DNA from: JAKJEP01 sp964580995
GTDB taxonomy: Bacteria > Planctomycetota > Phycisphaerae > Sedimentisphaerales > SM23-30
DNA: 47,714 nt
NCBI GenBank assembly: GCA_964580995.1
Contig: CAZOMV010000038.1
Span: forward strand, 1 to 47,714
Direction: 5' to 3'
This document shows, piece by piece, positions 39,746-47,714 of this stretch. A program made the translations under genes and the position numbers. Numbering within the stretch: the first letter of the stretch is position 1; each line of letters opens with the position of its first letter. Below the pieces are notes generated by a model. It did not search any database. It had not been told where the DNA came from and saw only the letters and a program-made list of their open reading frames with translations.

Positions 39746-41953
39746 TCAATAGGTAGCCTCCACGGTAACGGTTCCTTGCATCTGGACCAGCCGAATAACC
39801 TCTTTGTCGCGGTCGAAGTCCGTCCACACCTTGCCGTTGACCGTCACGCTCTGAATCGGTGCGGCCTTCGGATGGCGGAATCGCAGCCACACGCTCTGGG
39901 GAGGAATGCGCGAGGGCATCTCCACAGTCGCCGCAATCTTGCCGTGCTCGACGTCGGAGACAATCTCATACGCCGCCGTGCCGAAGTGCGTCGGGGAGTT
40001 TTTCACCAGGATCTTCTTGCCTTGCTCCAGCCACGCCCGCGGTGTGCCCCGCGCCAGCCAAAGTTGATCGTCAATCTCCATCACCAGCATGTTACGGAAA
40101 TTCGACAGGAACACGGCATTCCCGTGCGACTTGTCGTTATCGGCATGTTCCGTATGTTCGTTGAAGGTCCAGCCCTTCTGCGGATTCAGGTCCACCGCGC
40201 AGCGGTTCAGCCACGCCCGCAGGAAGTTGGGAATATCGTCCTTTACCAGATAATAGTCCGGCACTCTTTCCCAGCCTGACTGGTAACCAAATCCGCCATG
40301 GCTAAACCACTGCTGTTCCGGATCGTAGTTGTTCGTTCGGGCACGCACCCAGGGATTATCCGCTAAATATACGTCCTCCAGCACCTCGAAGTGGCCGTCA
40401 ATCCGCGGGTCGTCGATAGCAAGCAGCCCGCTGCGAAGCCAGGACTCGATGGCTGTGGAACTAACCACGACATCGCTGGAATAAGGGCCGCAATGGCTGA
40501 AGCGATCCACGCCTTCGGGAAGGGCTCGAATCGTAGTGCCGCGATAATGAAAACCCTGCGGCAGGAAAGAATGGTATCTTCCGTCCCTTGTTTTAACCAC
40601 GGGGGACAACGCCAACGTTTCATCGAGAACCTTCTGTATGTCATGGCGGTAGTTTTCCGTCTCCGCCGCCAGTTCCTTTGCAAATTGCGGATCGACATCC
40701 TCCATAACACCGGTTAGCAGCTTGACCGATTGATAGGCGAATCCGTCGTTAAAAAAGTAACACAGGACTGTGCCTCGCACCGTGTCGGCATCCCCCGCTT
40801 TAATCGGCGGCTGCAAACCGTAGGGAGCCCAGGTGCCCGTCTTGAGTCCCTCCCTTTCCTCGGGCGAGAGCGTTTCTTTCATGGTGGCGCGGCGGTGATT
40901 AAGGATCCACTGGGCGCCCGCTTTTAACCGGGGGGCTTCCGCCTTCAGCCATTCCGCATCCCCCGTAAGCCGGTAATGTTCAGCCATTACCCACGGAATC
41001 GCCAGTGCGCCGGCCGCATGCAGCTTGTCATGATCATGGTTCGTCAAAAGCATACCGTCGGGCTGCTGGTTCTTCAGCCACAGTCCCATGCCATCCGCCG
41101 CCACCTTGTGCATGCCCATCTGATCCAGGGACCAGAGAATCCGGTCCACTTCCAGCGCGATCGGCCCAAACGGATGATCGTACACCACATAGTTGCCCTG
41201 ATCGTCAGGCCCGCAGTACTTGATGATCTGCCAGGCACCGATGCGCCATAAACTCGTGAGATTGGCATCGGGCACCTCTACCGTCATTTGCGGCTCATAG
41301 GGAACCGCCGGCGGAGGTGGGAACTCTTCCTCCCCATGGATCGCCTGCATCGCCCTGGCCCACGTCTGTTCCGGCAGCTCGCGAACCCTTTGGCGAATCG
41401 TTTTCAGATCCTTGGCCGCCAGTTCCTTCTGAAAATCTCGCGCGGTAACCTTCGATGCCGCGTCCGCCACAAAAAAACCGTATTCCGGCGCGAGAATCGG
41501 CCCGCTTTCCAGATCGGTCGGCTGGAAGGAAAAACTGCCCGAACCGGTCCGCACCGTGATGATCGTACGCTGCAGGCCAATCTCCGCATCCGTGTAGAGC
41601 AGTGCGGCGACGATCCCCCGCCGCTCGCCCGCCCTAGCCGGTGACTTCCACGATTGCGGGCCGGTCATCGTCGTCACCGTATCGCCGGGCAGGGGTTTTA
41701 CGGCGCCTACCTTGCCATAATCGTAGCTGGATTCAATGCTGCCGTCGAATACCGTGTTTTCGGTTCCCTCCTGGAACCCCCATTCCACGGCCACTTCGAC
41801 ATACTTCCATCGGACGTTCCCGCCTTCGACGGCCTGCCCCGCCAACTGCTTCAAATCATCCGGTTGTGACTCCGCGGCGCCGTCGATAGCGTAGGAATTG
41901 GGAACCATTACCAGAACCACCAACAGAATAAATAACACATGGACTTTTCTCAT
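39746..41953 (-). CDS. Exported six-hairpin glycosidase-like protein
   Basis: 735 residues from the ATG before RKVHVLFILL, with AAAGG upstream; an in-frame start eight codons earlier is possible. It has a signal peptide (HVLFILLVVLVMVPNSYA). The N-terminal part is beta-rich. From about residue 215 comes an (alpha/alpha)6 barrel-like region (WRIGAWQIIKYC, ILWSLDQMGMHKVAADGM, AGALAIPWVMAEHYRLTGD, GVDRFSHCGPYSSDV, IESWLRSG). It ends in a beta domain containing SVWLRFRHPKAAPIQSVTVNG, as in GH78/GH95/GH127-like enzymes. Acidic residues suitable for an inverting mechanism are present, but I cannot name the pair. It is the first gene of the pair with the beta-helix protein, behind the promoter at 42066-42093. 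The substrate is unknown. Confidence 0.75.
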   Translation of the reverse strand: MRKVHVLFILLVVLVMVPNSYAIDGAAESQPDDLKQLAGQAVEGGNVRWKYVEVAVEWGFQEGTENTVFDGSIESSYDYGKVGAVKPLPGDTVTTMTGPQSWKSPARAGERRGIVAALLYTDAEIGLQRTIITVRTGSGSFSFQPTDLESGPILAPEYGFFVADAASKVTARDFQKELAAKDLKTIRQRVRELPEQTWARAMQAIHGEEEFPPPPAVPYEPQMTVEVPDANLTSLWRIGAWQIIKYCGPDDQGNYVVYDHPFGPIALEVDRILWSLDQMGMHKVAADGMGLWLKNQQPDGMLLTNHDHDKLHAAGALAIPWVMAEHYRLTGDAEWLKAEAPRLKAGAQWILNHRRATMKETLSPEEREGLKTGTWAPYGLQPPIKAGDADTVRGTVLCYFFNDGFAYQSVKLLTGVMEDVDPQFAKELAAETENYRHDIQKVLDETLALSPVVKTRDGRYHSFLPQGFHYRGTTIRALPEGVDRFSHCGPYSSDVVVSSTAIESWLRSGLLAIDDPRIDGHFEVLEDVYLADNPWVRARTNNYDPEQQWFSHGGFGYQSGWERVPDYYLVKDDIPNFLRAWLNRCAVDLNPQKGWTFNEHTEHADNDKSHGNAVFLSNFRNMLVMEIDDQLWLARGTPRAWLEQGKKILVKNSPTHFGTAAYEIVSDVEHGKIAATVEMPSRIPPQSVWLRFRHPKAAPIQSVTVNGKVWTDFDRDKEVIRLVQMQGTVTVEATY

Positions 41954-42053
41954 AAAAACCTTTCTTGCCTTTCGCAAATTTCAGCAACTCCCGAAAGAGT
42001 ACTTTCTCGCACTAAGGTTATTATGGAAAAGGAGGATAGGTGTAACAATATAA

Positions 42054-42093
42054 AATTGCGCATAAATTATAACATTTTGCGCAATTATGTCAT
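42054..42093 (-). promoter_or_regulatory. Promoter of the glycosidase operon with a dyad spanning the -10 element
   Basis: On the minus strand, ATGACA (42093-42088, five of six matches to TTGACA), a 16-base spacer and a perfect TATAAT (42071-42066). A perfect 9-bp inverted repeat, AATTGCGCA (42054-42062) with TGCGCAATT (42078-42086), brackets the -10 element, the usual position of a repressor operator. Confidence 0.6.
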
Positions 42094-42116
42094 CATTGAA
42101 AGTAAAGAAGCTAAGG

Positions 42117-42282
42117 TTTTGCAAAATGGAGGTTAGGCATATATTATTTCCAAAAATCTCTTCCAAGATTTTCGAGAAATAATTTATAAGTATGGAAATA
42201 ATATTCCGTTAGCGTTCGGAAAGAAAAAAAGAAGAATGACTTTTTTTCTTTCCAAAGTATGCCTAACCTCCATTTTGCAAAA
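42117..42282. mobile_element. 166-bp MITE-like element with 25-bp perfect terminal inverted repeats
   Basis: TTTTGCAAAATGGAGGTTAG starts the left arm (42117-42141), and its exact reverse complement forms the right arm (42258-42282): 25 of 25 bases. Inside are a perfect 14-bp hairpin (GGAAAGAAAAAAAG at 42218-42231 with its complement at 42240-42253) and an ATATTATTTCC/GGAAATAATAT pair. There is no open frame for a transposase. The right half resembles the start region of the beta-helix gene. Confidence 0.55.
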
Positions 42283-42288
42283 CTTCAG

Positions 42289-42846
42289 TTATATCTCGGC
42301 CATCTGCCGTAGCGATTCTTTCACGCGGAAATATCGGACACGCGCCTGAGGAATGCCGCATTGTTGCTGGCGGGCGATGGCGGCGTAGCTCATCTGGCGG
42401 AAACAGCGCATGTCGATCAGTTCCCGCTGGCGGTCCTGTAAAGTATTCATTGCCCGGTGGAGTTTGCCGATCATTTCCTGGTGAATCAGAAGCTGGAGGG
42501 CGTCCGGGCGGCGTTCTTTGGAAACCGGGCGGCAATCGTCCAACTCGGAGAGGGGGACTGTCGCATGCGTATTCTGGTGGCGGAAATGCTGCTGGAGCTT
42601 GCTCCAGGCGACGCGGTAGAGCCAGGGCCAGAAACTTTCGGGTTTTTCCAGATGCGTGAGGCGGGCCAGCAGGGTCAGCAGGGTTTCCTGGGTGAGGTCT
42701 TCGGAAAGTTCCGGGTTCAGTGTGGTGCGCAGGAAAAAGGCGAGCATCCGCGGCTGGGCGGCCACCACCAGCTTGTTCACGCTGTACCGGCAGCCCCGCC
42801 GGGCCTCTTGTACCAGTTCCGAAAAATCAGGATCCTGCTTTACCAT
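42289..42846 (-). CDS. ECF-type RNA polymerase sigma-70 factor
   Basis: 185 residues from the ATG at 42846, which has AGAGG upstream. A 220-residue form starting with the ATG directly after the blaR1 stop (TGA then ATG) is possible. Region 2 is seen in KLVVAAQPRMLAFFLRTTLNPELSEDLTQETLLTLL and PESFWPWLYRVAWSKLQQHFRH, and region 4 in LHRAMNTLQDRQRELIDMRCFRQMSYAAIARQ. This is the short two-region sigma type that responds to envelope or stress signals. It is the third gene of the operon after the BlaI-like repressor and the BlaR1-like sensor. The sensor may therefore control it through blaI derepression. No anti-sigma gene is adjacent. Confidence 0.85.
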   Translation of the reverse strand: MVKQDPDFSELVQEARRGCRYSVNKLVVAAQPRMLAFFLRTTLNPELSEDLTQETLLTLLARLTHLEKPESFWPWLYRVAWSKLQQHFRHQNTHATVPLSELDDCRPVSKERRPDALQLLIHQEMIGKLHRAMNTLQDRQRELIDMRCFRQMSYAAIARQQQCGIPQARVRYFRVKESLRQMAEI

Positions 42847-42951
42847 ACCGCCTCTGGTTTCCTTACCCAACTCTACCATAAATTCCCCGGGCCGGGTGTA
42901 AATAGTTTGTAAAATCCGACTCCAATGAACTCTTGGTTTATCCACTTGCAT

Positions 42952-45900
42952 TCAAAACGGCTGAAACATTTCTTCCGGCTTTGTGAGTGTGGATGGTTCC
43001 GTATTGGGGGGAATAATACTAGGTTTGATTAATAGCAGGATGGTAGAATCCGGTGAGTCTTTCTCCTGAGAATATTGCCCCATAAAACCGGGCGGAGTCA
43101 TGACCAGAAGGGTTTGGCCGGATTCCATCTCGGTTTCCAGGGCGACGGTCTGAGGCGGCGAGTTATCCGTCCGAATCTCACTTGCCTCGAAAGATAAATG
43201 CATTCGATTCTTGTCTTCCAGCACTATGGGCAATGCCTTTAAAGAAAAGCCCGGTCTTTTTTCCCCTCCGGCAAAGCTTATTTCTGCTTCCTCACCGGAA
43301 AATACGGTGAAATGAGGGCCTTCCAAGAAACCGCTTTTTTTGTGAGCTTTCGTCAACTGCGTCAAATGTTCCATATCCTGATCGGAAATAATGAGGTTCG
43401 GCGGATTTTCTTGGGTTATTTCTTTCTCCTGCAAGAAATTTTGTACTTGTTTTTTATCGATAATAGACAGAATGCGGCATTCAAAGGAAACTTGCGGCCC
43501 ATTGGCTATACCTCTTGTTGCACGTCTTTTTGCCGATGCCATTCGCGCCAAAGTATCCGCTCGTACATCGTCTGGAAGTGATACCGCCACTTCATTCGGT
43601 TCATCGGGTTGGGCAGGGGATTCGATTTCGATTTCAACTGGATTGCTTACGACCGTTATGGAAGGCGTTGCGGTGTCAACGGATGCGCGGATGATATGTA
43701 TGCCTAGCGTAAATACCAGCGGTTTTTCGGTTTTTTTATTTAACCAGAAAGTCTCTTTATCTTTACCCAACTGAAATGGAATCCTTCGATTTTTAATAGC
43801 CTGCCCCGGCTTTAATCGGACCGGATAATTCGTAACAAACATCGACTTACTTAGGGCATACTGTTCTCCGTCCACCTCCAGAGTCCAGTTGGTAATCCCA
43901 TCTATCCATAGCTCGTACGTGTTACCCCCCTGGTTTCGCAGGTCGAAAGAGAAGGGCCGCTCCGGCGTCTTCCCCTCCCGCCATCGATTTTCCTGTAACC
44001 GCAAACGCATCTGGACACCACTCACCGGTTCGCCCCAAGGAGTTTCCACCACCGGATTATCGGATAACCAGGCACCCATTGTATTGTCGAGAATTGCAGA
44101 TACTGTTTGAGCTTTAGTATTTAGTAGTTCATCCAGTTCGTGTTTTTCGGGGGTGCGGATTTTTTCGATTTCGATTTTGACGTCGGTTTTCTGGCCGGGC
44201 TGGAGGGAAATGTTTTGGAAAGTCACGCCGTAAAATTTACGATATTCAACGGTAATATTTTTAATTTGGTCTTTAACAGCTTCCAGTAAAAAACTATACT
44301 GTATCAGGGATTTTGAATCATACTCAGGATTCACCAGAGTAGGACCGCCCATAGTCAAATAGGGACCTCGGCATACCAAAACGTTGCCATCATTCAATTC
44401 ATATGACAATCTTACATCTGTATCACCAGAATTAACTGTTGCATCAATCTCGGACCATTCTTTGGGGGCATTGCGGCTATCCCGCAGTCGGGAAAGAATA
44501 ATGGTTGAACCATCCGCAAGTTCAAAGATTTCCGGATGATTGATATTGGCCGGTCGCTTTTTAGTCTCCCAGGTTCCGTATGCCGCAGCCACATTTATAT
44601 CTCCTATTTTGGGTAATTCTTTCTTTCGCTCCTCTGGATAAAAACCCGCAAAAGCCATACACATTCCATCGTCGGTTAACGCTGTCGGTCCTCGCCAGTG
44701 GCCTACAGTTACATCCATCGCATCCGTTAATCCCAACGAAGGATTGAACCTTAGTATATATCCATATTGAAATTCCCAAGATCCGGGACGTGCCAAACTA
44801 CTTAGTTCAGGCGAATTAATTTTTTTAACATAGGAATCAAAGACCTGGTCTTCCATAGTGCTCCCATCCGGCTGAAATCCTTTGAACTTGTCGTCCACAA
44901 GATTAAATACGGCAAGTAATTCTACGGTTACGCCGTTGGGGAGGGTGGCGGAGAAGTTAGATCTATTTTGCTTTTGTTTCCATTTATCATAATCCAGTTC
45001 GCCCTTGAAACACTTTTCGAGAAGCACAGCCTTTTCGCGGACTGCCTCATCCGGACTGGCCAGGTACGGCTGCAAATAATCAAGGATCGCCTCCTGTTGA
45101 TTCTGGCAGCCCCAGATAATGCGGCCGACATCCTCGTTTTCATAATTCATGCACAATTCCATCAGGCGTTTGAGAATCTGCGGCGATTTTTCCGGCTGTA
45201 CCACCGAAAGGCCGAAATACATAGCATAATGCCTGACATTGCTATCCGGCGAAAAACTGGCGTGATACATCAGCTCGATGGCCTGTTGATTTTGCGGGGT
45301 TTTACCCCAGATGTATTTGTTGCCGATCCATCCTAAAATCAGTGTTTTATGATGCTTGGTTTTTTGCAAACCATTCCGCACGGTGCTCAGGATATATTCA
45401 TCCGCAAAGGAATCCTTGCCCTCCGATTCCCACAAAGCATCCAGACGCTTGCCGCCATCAATATCATCCGGGAAGTACGATTCGTATTCGGAAATTGAAA
45501 CTCCCTCCGATGATTCTTCCTCGACTGCGCTGACCACGGGAAGGAGAGTGGTAGAGAGTTCAGTATTTTTTTCCGGTATCATTTCAAAATTTATTACCTT
45601 TTCCTTTTCTGAACCAAGCAGTTTGGTAGTAAAGCCTTTCTGCTGGGACTGGTAGCCAGTGGCCTCGGCGGTGGTGCCGTGTTCTTCGTACCAGGTTTTA
45701 TATTCATAATACCCGTTGGGATCAGTGACGGTGCAGAATTTACCGTCATTGTATTTCTCGTTATCGCCAACCCTAGCCCCGATGATCGGCTGGCCGGTCC
45801 GGGCGTCCGTAACTGTGCCTTTGATGATAAATTCGGGCGATTCGTAAGCGGCCCTGGCCATCGGCAGTAAAACCGCCGCCGTGACCAAAACCGCCACCAA

Positions 45901-46989
45901 ACCAACCACCCCCAGCTTCGCTGTCCGGGGAATGGGCCGGCTGATAATATGCTTAATACGCTGCGCCAATGCCTTTCTCGATTCCACCACGCCAATAAGA
46001 CCCAGGCCCGGGAAAGGCTTGCGAAAGGCCATCTCGGCAATATCAATCAACGTATGGCTGTAATCCGTTGCGTTTTTTTCCAGGGCTACCAACACCATCT
46101 CATCCACCGCCTGTTCCCGTACCCGGCGAATCATCCGGTTGGCCACCCAGAGCAGCGGGTGGTAAAAATACCCGATTTGCATTATCGTCTGTATCAGATT
46201 GACCCACAAATCCCCCCGTTTAATGTGAGCCAGTTCGTGCAGCATCACGGCTTGTAACTGCGATGGATTAAATTTCTCGGCCAGATAACCGGGCAGCAGG
46301 ATCGTGGGTCTGATAAGGCCGCAAACCGCCGGACTAACCATCGTAGGGGAGATCTTTACCTTGATCCGGTCTCCGCGTAGGCCTAACTTATCGCAACCGC
46401 CCTTTAATATCTCCCCCAGCCGGCCATCCGCCTCTTGGGCCTGGCGCAGTAAACCTTTGACAAACCATACTCGTTGCAGCAGCAGTGCCCCGAAAACAAA
46501 CAAGCCAAACAACCAGCCCAGCATTACCAATCCCTGCCAGCCGATAACTGCCCGTGTCTCTTCCTCAGCAGGACGGACCGCTGTCCCCCCGATTGCCGGC
46601 AGCAGGGCTGATTCCGGTGCGGCAATGGCTTCTTCCGGGGTAGCAGCAAGCCCGCCGCTATCCAGGGCAGCGAAATCTTCTTCGAAAACCACGGGGCCCG
46701 CCGCGGTGGCCGGCTCCATGATTTGCGTCTCCACCGCCCACAGATCCCCGGCCCAATACCCGATGCTGGCCGGTGTGGTCAGACTGGGTGGGAGTATCAG
46801 CTTTACCAGGACCAGCAGCCACATACAGTACCGGAACACCGCCCGGGTATGCTTCCGCAGCAGCAGATCCAGTCCCAGCAAAAGCACGATCAGAATACTG
46901 GACTGAATGAGCATGGCAAAGGCATATGGTCCGAACCAGACACCCATATAATTCAAACCGGAAAGAAGAGAATGTAATAGCTCATGCAT
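42952..46989 (-). CDS. BlaR1-like M56 metallopeptidase sensor with large C-terminal extension
   Basis: 1345 residues. The N-terminal membrane part contains helices (about 22-68, 150-175), the M56 zinc motif HELAH (251-255) with EQAVDEM further on, and a following helix (about 360-385), as in BlaR1/MecR1. Then come a carboxypeptidase-regulatory-like domain (IIKGTVTDARTGQPIIGARV, about 388-450), a long helical and beta region with HEAT-like units, and a beta-rich C-terminus. Residues about 1180-1335 (VSFECRILSIIDKKQ, HFTVFSGEEAEISFAGG, SLKALPIVLEDKNRMHLSFE, LLLIKPSII) resemble the secretin C-terminal domain. AGGAGG precedes the ATG. BlaR1 homologues sense a signal outside and cleave BlaI inside. 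No penicillin-binding domain is visible, so the signal is not obviously beta-lactam. Confidence 0.85.
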   Translation of the reverse strand: MHELLHSLLSGLNYMGVWFGPYAFAMLIQSSILIVLLLGLDLLLRKHTRAVFRYCMWLLVLVKLILPPSLTTPASIGYWAGDLWAVETQIMEPATAAGPVVFEEDFAALDSGGLAATPEEAIAAPESALLPAIGGTAVRPAEEETRAVIGWQGLVMLGWLFGLFVFGALLLQRVWFVKGLLRQAQEADGRLGEILKGGCDKLGLRGDRIKVKISPTMVSPAVCGLIRPTILLPGYLAEKFNPSQLQAVMLHELAHIKRGDLWVNLIQTIMQIGYFYHPLLWVANRMIRRVREQAVDEMVLVALEKNATDYSHTLIDIAEMAFRKPFPGLGLIGVVESRKALAQRIKHIISRPIPRTAKLGVVGLVAVLVTAAVLLPMARAAYESPEFIIKGTVTDARTGQPIIGARVGDNEKYNDGKFCTVTDPNGYYEYKTWYEEHGTTAEATGYQSQQKGFTTKLLGSEKEKVINFEMIPEKNTELSTTLLPVVSAVEEESSEGVSISEYESYFPDDIDGGKRLDALWESEGKDSFADEYILSTVRNGLQKTKHHKTLILGWIGNKYIWGKTPQNQQAIELMYHASFSPDSNVRHYAMYFGLSVVQPEKSPQILKRLMELCMNYENEDVGRIIWGCQNQQEAILDYLQPYLASPDEAVREKAVLLEKCFKGELDYDKWKQKQNRSNFSATLPNGVTVELLAVFNLVDDKFKGFQPDGSTMEDQVFDSYVKKINSPELSSLARPGSWEFQYGYILRFNPSLGLTDAMDVTVGHWRGPTALTDDGMCMAFAGFYPEERKKELPKIGDINVAAAYGTWETKKRPANINHPEIFELADGSTIILSRLRDSRNAPKEWSEIDATVNSGDTDVRLSYELNDGNVLVCRGPYLTMGGPTLVNPEYDSKSLIQYSFLLEAVKDQIKNITVEYRKFYGVTFQNISLQPGQKTDVKIEIEKIRTPEKHELDELLNTKAQTVSAILDNTMGAWLSDNPVVETPWGEPVSGVQMRLRLQENRWREGKTPERPFSFDLRNQGGNTYELWIDGITNWTLEVDGEQYALSKSMFVTNYPVRLKPGQAIKNRRIPFQLGKDKETFWLNKKTEKPLVFTLGIHIIRASVDTATPSITVVSNPVEIEIESPAQPDEPNEVAVSLPDDVRADTLARMASAKRRATRGIANGPQVSFECRILSIIDKKQVQNFLQEKEITQENPPNLIISDQDMEHLTQLTKAHKKSGFLEGPHFTVFSGEEAEISFAGGEKRPGFSLKALPIVLEDKNRMHLSFEASEIRTDNSPPQTVALETEMESGQTLLVMTPPGFMGQYSQEKDSPDSTILLLIKPSIIPPNTEPSTLTKPEEMFQPF

Positions 46990-47028
46990 GGCCGATGCCT
47001 CCTGAATTAGCTAATATTCTATCCTGTT

Positions 47029-47121
47029 TTTGACGGAACCGCCAAAAGTCGATTTCGTCATCCAAAAACGCACTCTGGCTCCCTCATAACCAGGGGACAA
47101 CGAGCTTTTGCCGCTGGTGTC
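47029..47121. repeat. Dispersed 93-bp repeat, copy 2
   Basis: About 80% identical to 37129-37220, in the same orientation. It fills most of the gap between the blaI stop and the blaR1 start. Its right edge coincides with the blaI stop codon (47120-47122), just as copy 1 does with the stop of the beta-helix gene. Confidence 0.75.
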
Positions 47122-47539
47122 ATTTTTTCGTTTTCTGCGCCTTATCCACCGTACTTCGCAACTGCTTCAAATCTTCCTCCGAGAACTTCTCGTTCTCCAG
47201 CAGAAACTGCATCATGGGTGTCAAGGCCCCGTCAAAGGCCCGTTTGATGGTCTTGAAAATTTCGTTCCGCTGGGCCTGGGCCTCGGTAATTGCCGGCGTA
47301 AAGAGCTGTAAGCTCCGGATGCTGTGGGTCTCGAGCAGCCCTTTCTGAACCATCCGGTCCATGGTGGTCTTGACGGTACTGTAGGCCCAGCCTTTGATCT
47401 TCGCCAGGGCTTCCTGCACATCCCCCGCCGGGCAGGGATGCTTTTTCCAGACCACCTTCAGAATGGTCCATTCCGCTTCGGTAATCACGGGGGGCAAAGG
47501 CTCAGCCTCTGGTTTGTTTATTTTCCTGATTTGGGGCAT
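47120..47539 (-). CDS. BlaI/MecI-family transcriptional repressor
   Basis: 139 residues from the ATG preceded by GGAGAT; upstream codons in the same frame look non-coding. The winged helix of the penicillinase-repressor family is clear: ITEAEWTILKVVWKKHPCPAGDVQ, then the recognition helix region WAYSTVKTTMDRMVQKGLLE, and a dimerisation tail (FKTIKRAFDGALTPMMQFLLENEKFSEEDLKQL). It represses DNA and is inactivated by proteolysis through its partner M56 sensor, the next gene. The two genes are separated by 130 bases that include the dispersed repeat. In this phylum such pairs are numerous and usually not resistance genes. The targets probably include this operon itself. Confidence 0.93.
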   Translation of the reverse strand: MPQIRKINKPEAEPLPPVITEAEWTILKVVWKKHPCPAGDVQEALAKIKGWAYSTVKTTMDRMVQKGLLETHSIRSLQLFTPAITEAQAQRNEIFKTIKRAFDGALTPMMQFLLENEKFSEEDLKQLRSTVDKAQKTKK

Positions 47540-47620
47540 GATAAATCTCCTATATTCTACCTTCTTAGAATATACACTACAAATATAGAACATGCAAATA
47601 AAAAATATGCTTTTTTTCTT

Positions 47621-47714
47621 TTATTCCCCCACTACCCTTTTCAGCTTCTCCTCCAATTTCTCCACCCCAAACCCTTCCGCCCGCACCACCTGCCCCCGGT
47701 CCGTCAAAATCAGC
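47621..47714 (-). CDS. C-terminal end of a truncated gene (thioredoxin/redoxin-like ending possible)
   Basis: On the minus strand the frame enters from the window edge and ends with TAA at 47621-47623, encoding 30 residues that begin LILTDRGQVVRAEGFG and end KRVVGE. The pattern 'I-L-T-D-R-G-Q-V-V' followed by a short helix is common at the C-terminus of redoxin/thioredoxin-like proteins, but 30 residues are too few for a confident call. It precedes the blaI gene by about 80 bases on the same strand. Confidence 0.5.
   Translation of the reverse strand, partial: LILTDRGQVVRAEGFGVEKLEEKLKRVVGE

Larger units (their letters stand above)
41954..42288. other. Intergenic region with promoter, operator-like palindrome and inverted-repeat element
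   Basis: 335 AT-rich bases between the glycosidase start and the sigma factor stop. It holds the minus-strand promoter and dyad (42054-42093) and an inverted-repeat element (42117-42282), listed separately. No gene is present. GGAGGATAGGT recurs at 42031-42041 on the plus strand, the same word as in the beta-helix gene's ribosome binding site. Confidence 0.65.

Noticed and set aside
42117..42282. Complete insertion sequence
   Set aside because: There is no room for a transposase and no open frame inside the inverted repeats; at most it is a non-autonomous element.
42952..47539. Beta-lactam resistance locus
   Set aside because: The M56 sensor lacks a visible penicillin-binding domain and no beta-lactamase gene is present. 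BlaI/M56 pairs are common general regulators in this phylum.

Overview
The window looks like a chromosomal segment of a PVC-superphylum bacterium, most likely Planctomycetota (class Phycisphaerae or a relative). The evidence is the gene mix: an M56/BlaR1 antirepressor with a long extra tail next to a BlaI-type repressor and a sigma-70 factor, PEP-CTERM proteins, a secreted pseudopilin, many secreted glycosidases and lipoproteins, and a LacI regulator of the type found in polysaccharide-degrading PVC bacteria. There is no rRNA, tRNA, CRISPR array, phage module or complete transposon. The taxonomic call is inference from gene content only.

Layout. 1-1184 is AT-rich and apparently non-coding, with heptanucleotide tandem repeats, a 23-bp direct repeat and a possible small RNA ending in an intrinsic terminator. 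1185-3743 holds an AhpD-like protein and, on the other strand, a phasin-like coiled-coil protein followed by an ABC1/UbiB kinase. 3744-4481 is a repeat-bearing gap. 4482-5720 encodes a lipoprotein whose frame is broken by one UGA followed by a bacterial-SECIS-like hairpin. 5831-12769 (minus strand) is a sugar-use operon: xylose isomerase-like protein, DegT-family aminotransferase, GH2 glycosidase and SSS symporter. A LacI regulator and a PIG-L deacetylase diverge from it (13136-14938).

14948-26057 (minus strand) carries a C45-hydrolase/alpha-beta-hydrolase fusion, a HEAT-like lipoprotein, an exported protein of about 30 ankyrin repeats, the radical-SAM protein AmrS and a fused FAD/iron-sulphur dehydrogenase. 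26271-29918 (plus) has glyA and an AT-rich glycosyltransferase-C/methyltransferase pair. 30022-34566 has a pseudopilin, hemW, a PAS-GGDEF cyclase and a Kdo/WaaP-like kinase. 35169-36896 is a PEP-CTERM gene pair behind a near-consensus sigma-54 promoter. 37220-41953 (minus) is a secreted carbohydrate pair: a six-hairpin glycosidase and a beta-helix/PDZ protein. 42289-47539 (minus) is the blaI-blaR1-sigma operon, with the 3' end of a further gene at the window edge.

The genes suggest a heterotroph that degrades complex glycans outside the cytoplasm, imports the products by sodium symport, and invests heavily in surface and envelope proteins. The most unusual points are the UGA-containing lipoprotein with its hairpin, two families of short repeats that touch gene starts or stops (39641-39700 with 42117-42290; 37129-37220 with 47029-47121), and a BlaR1 sensor whose tail resembles a secretin domain.
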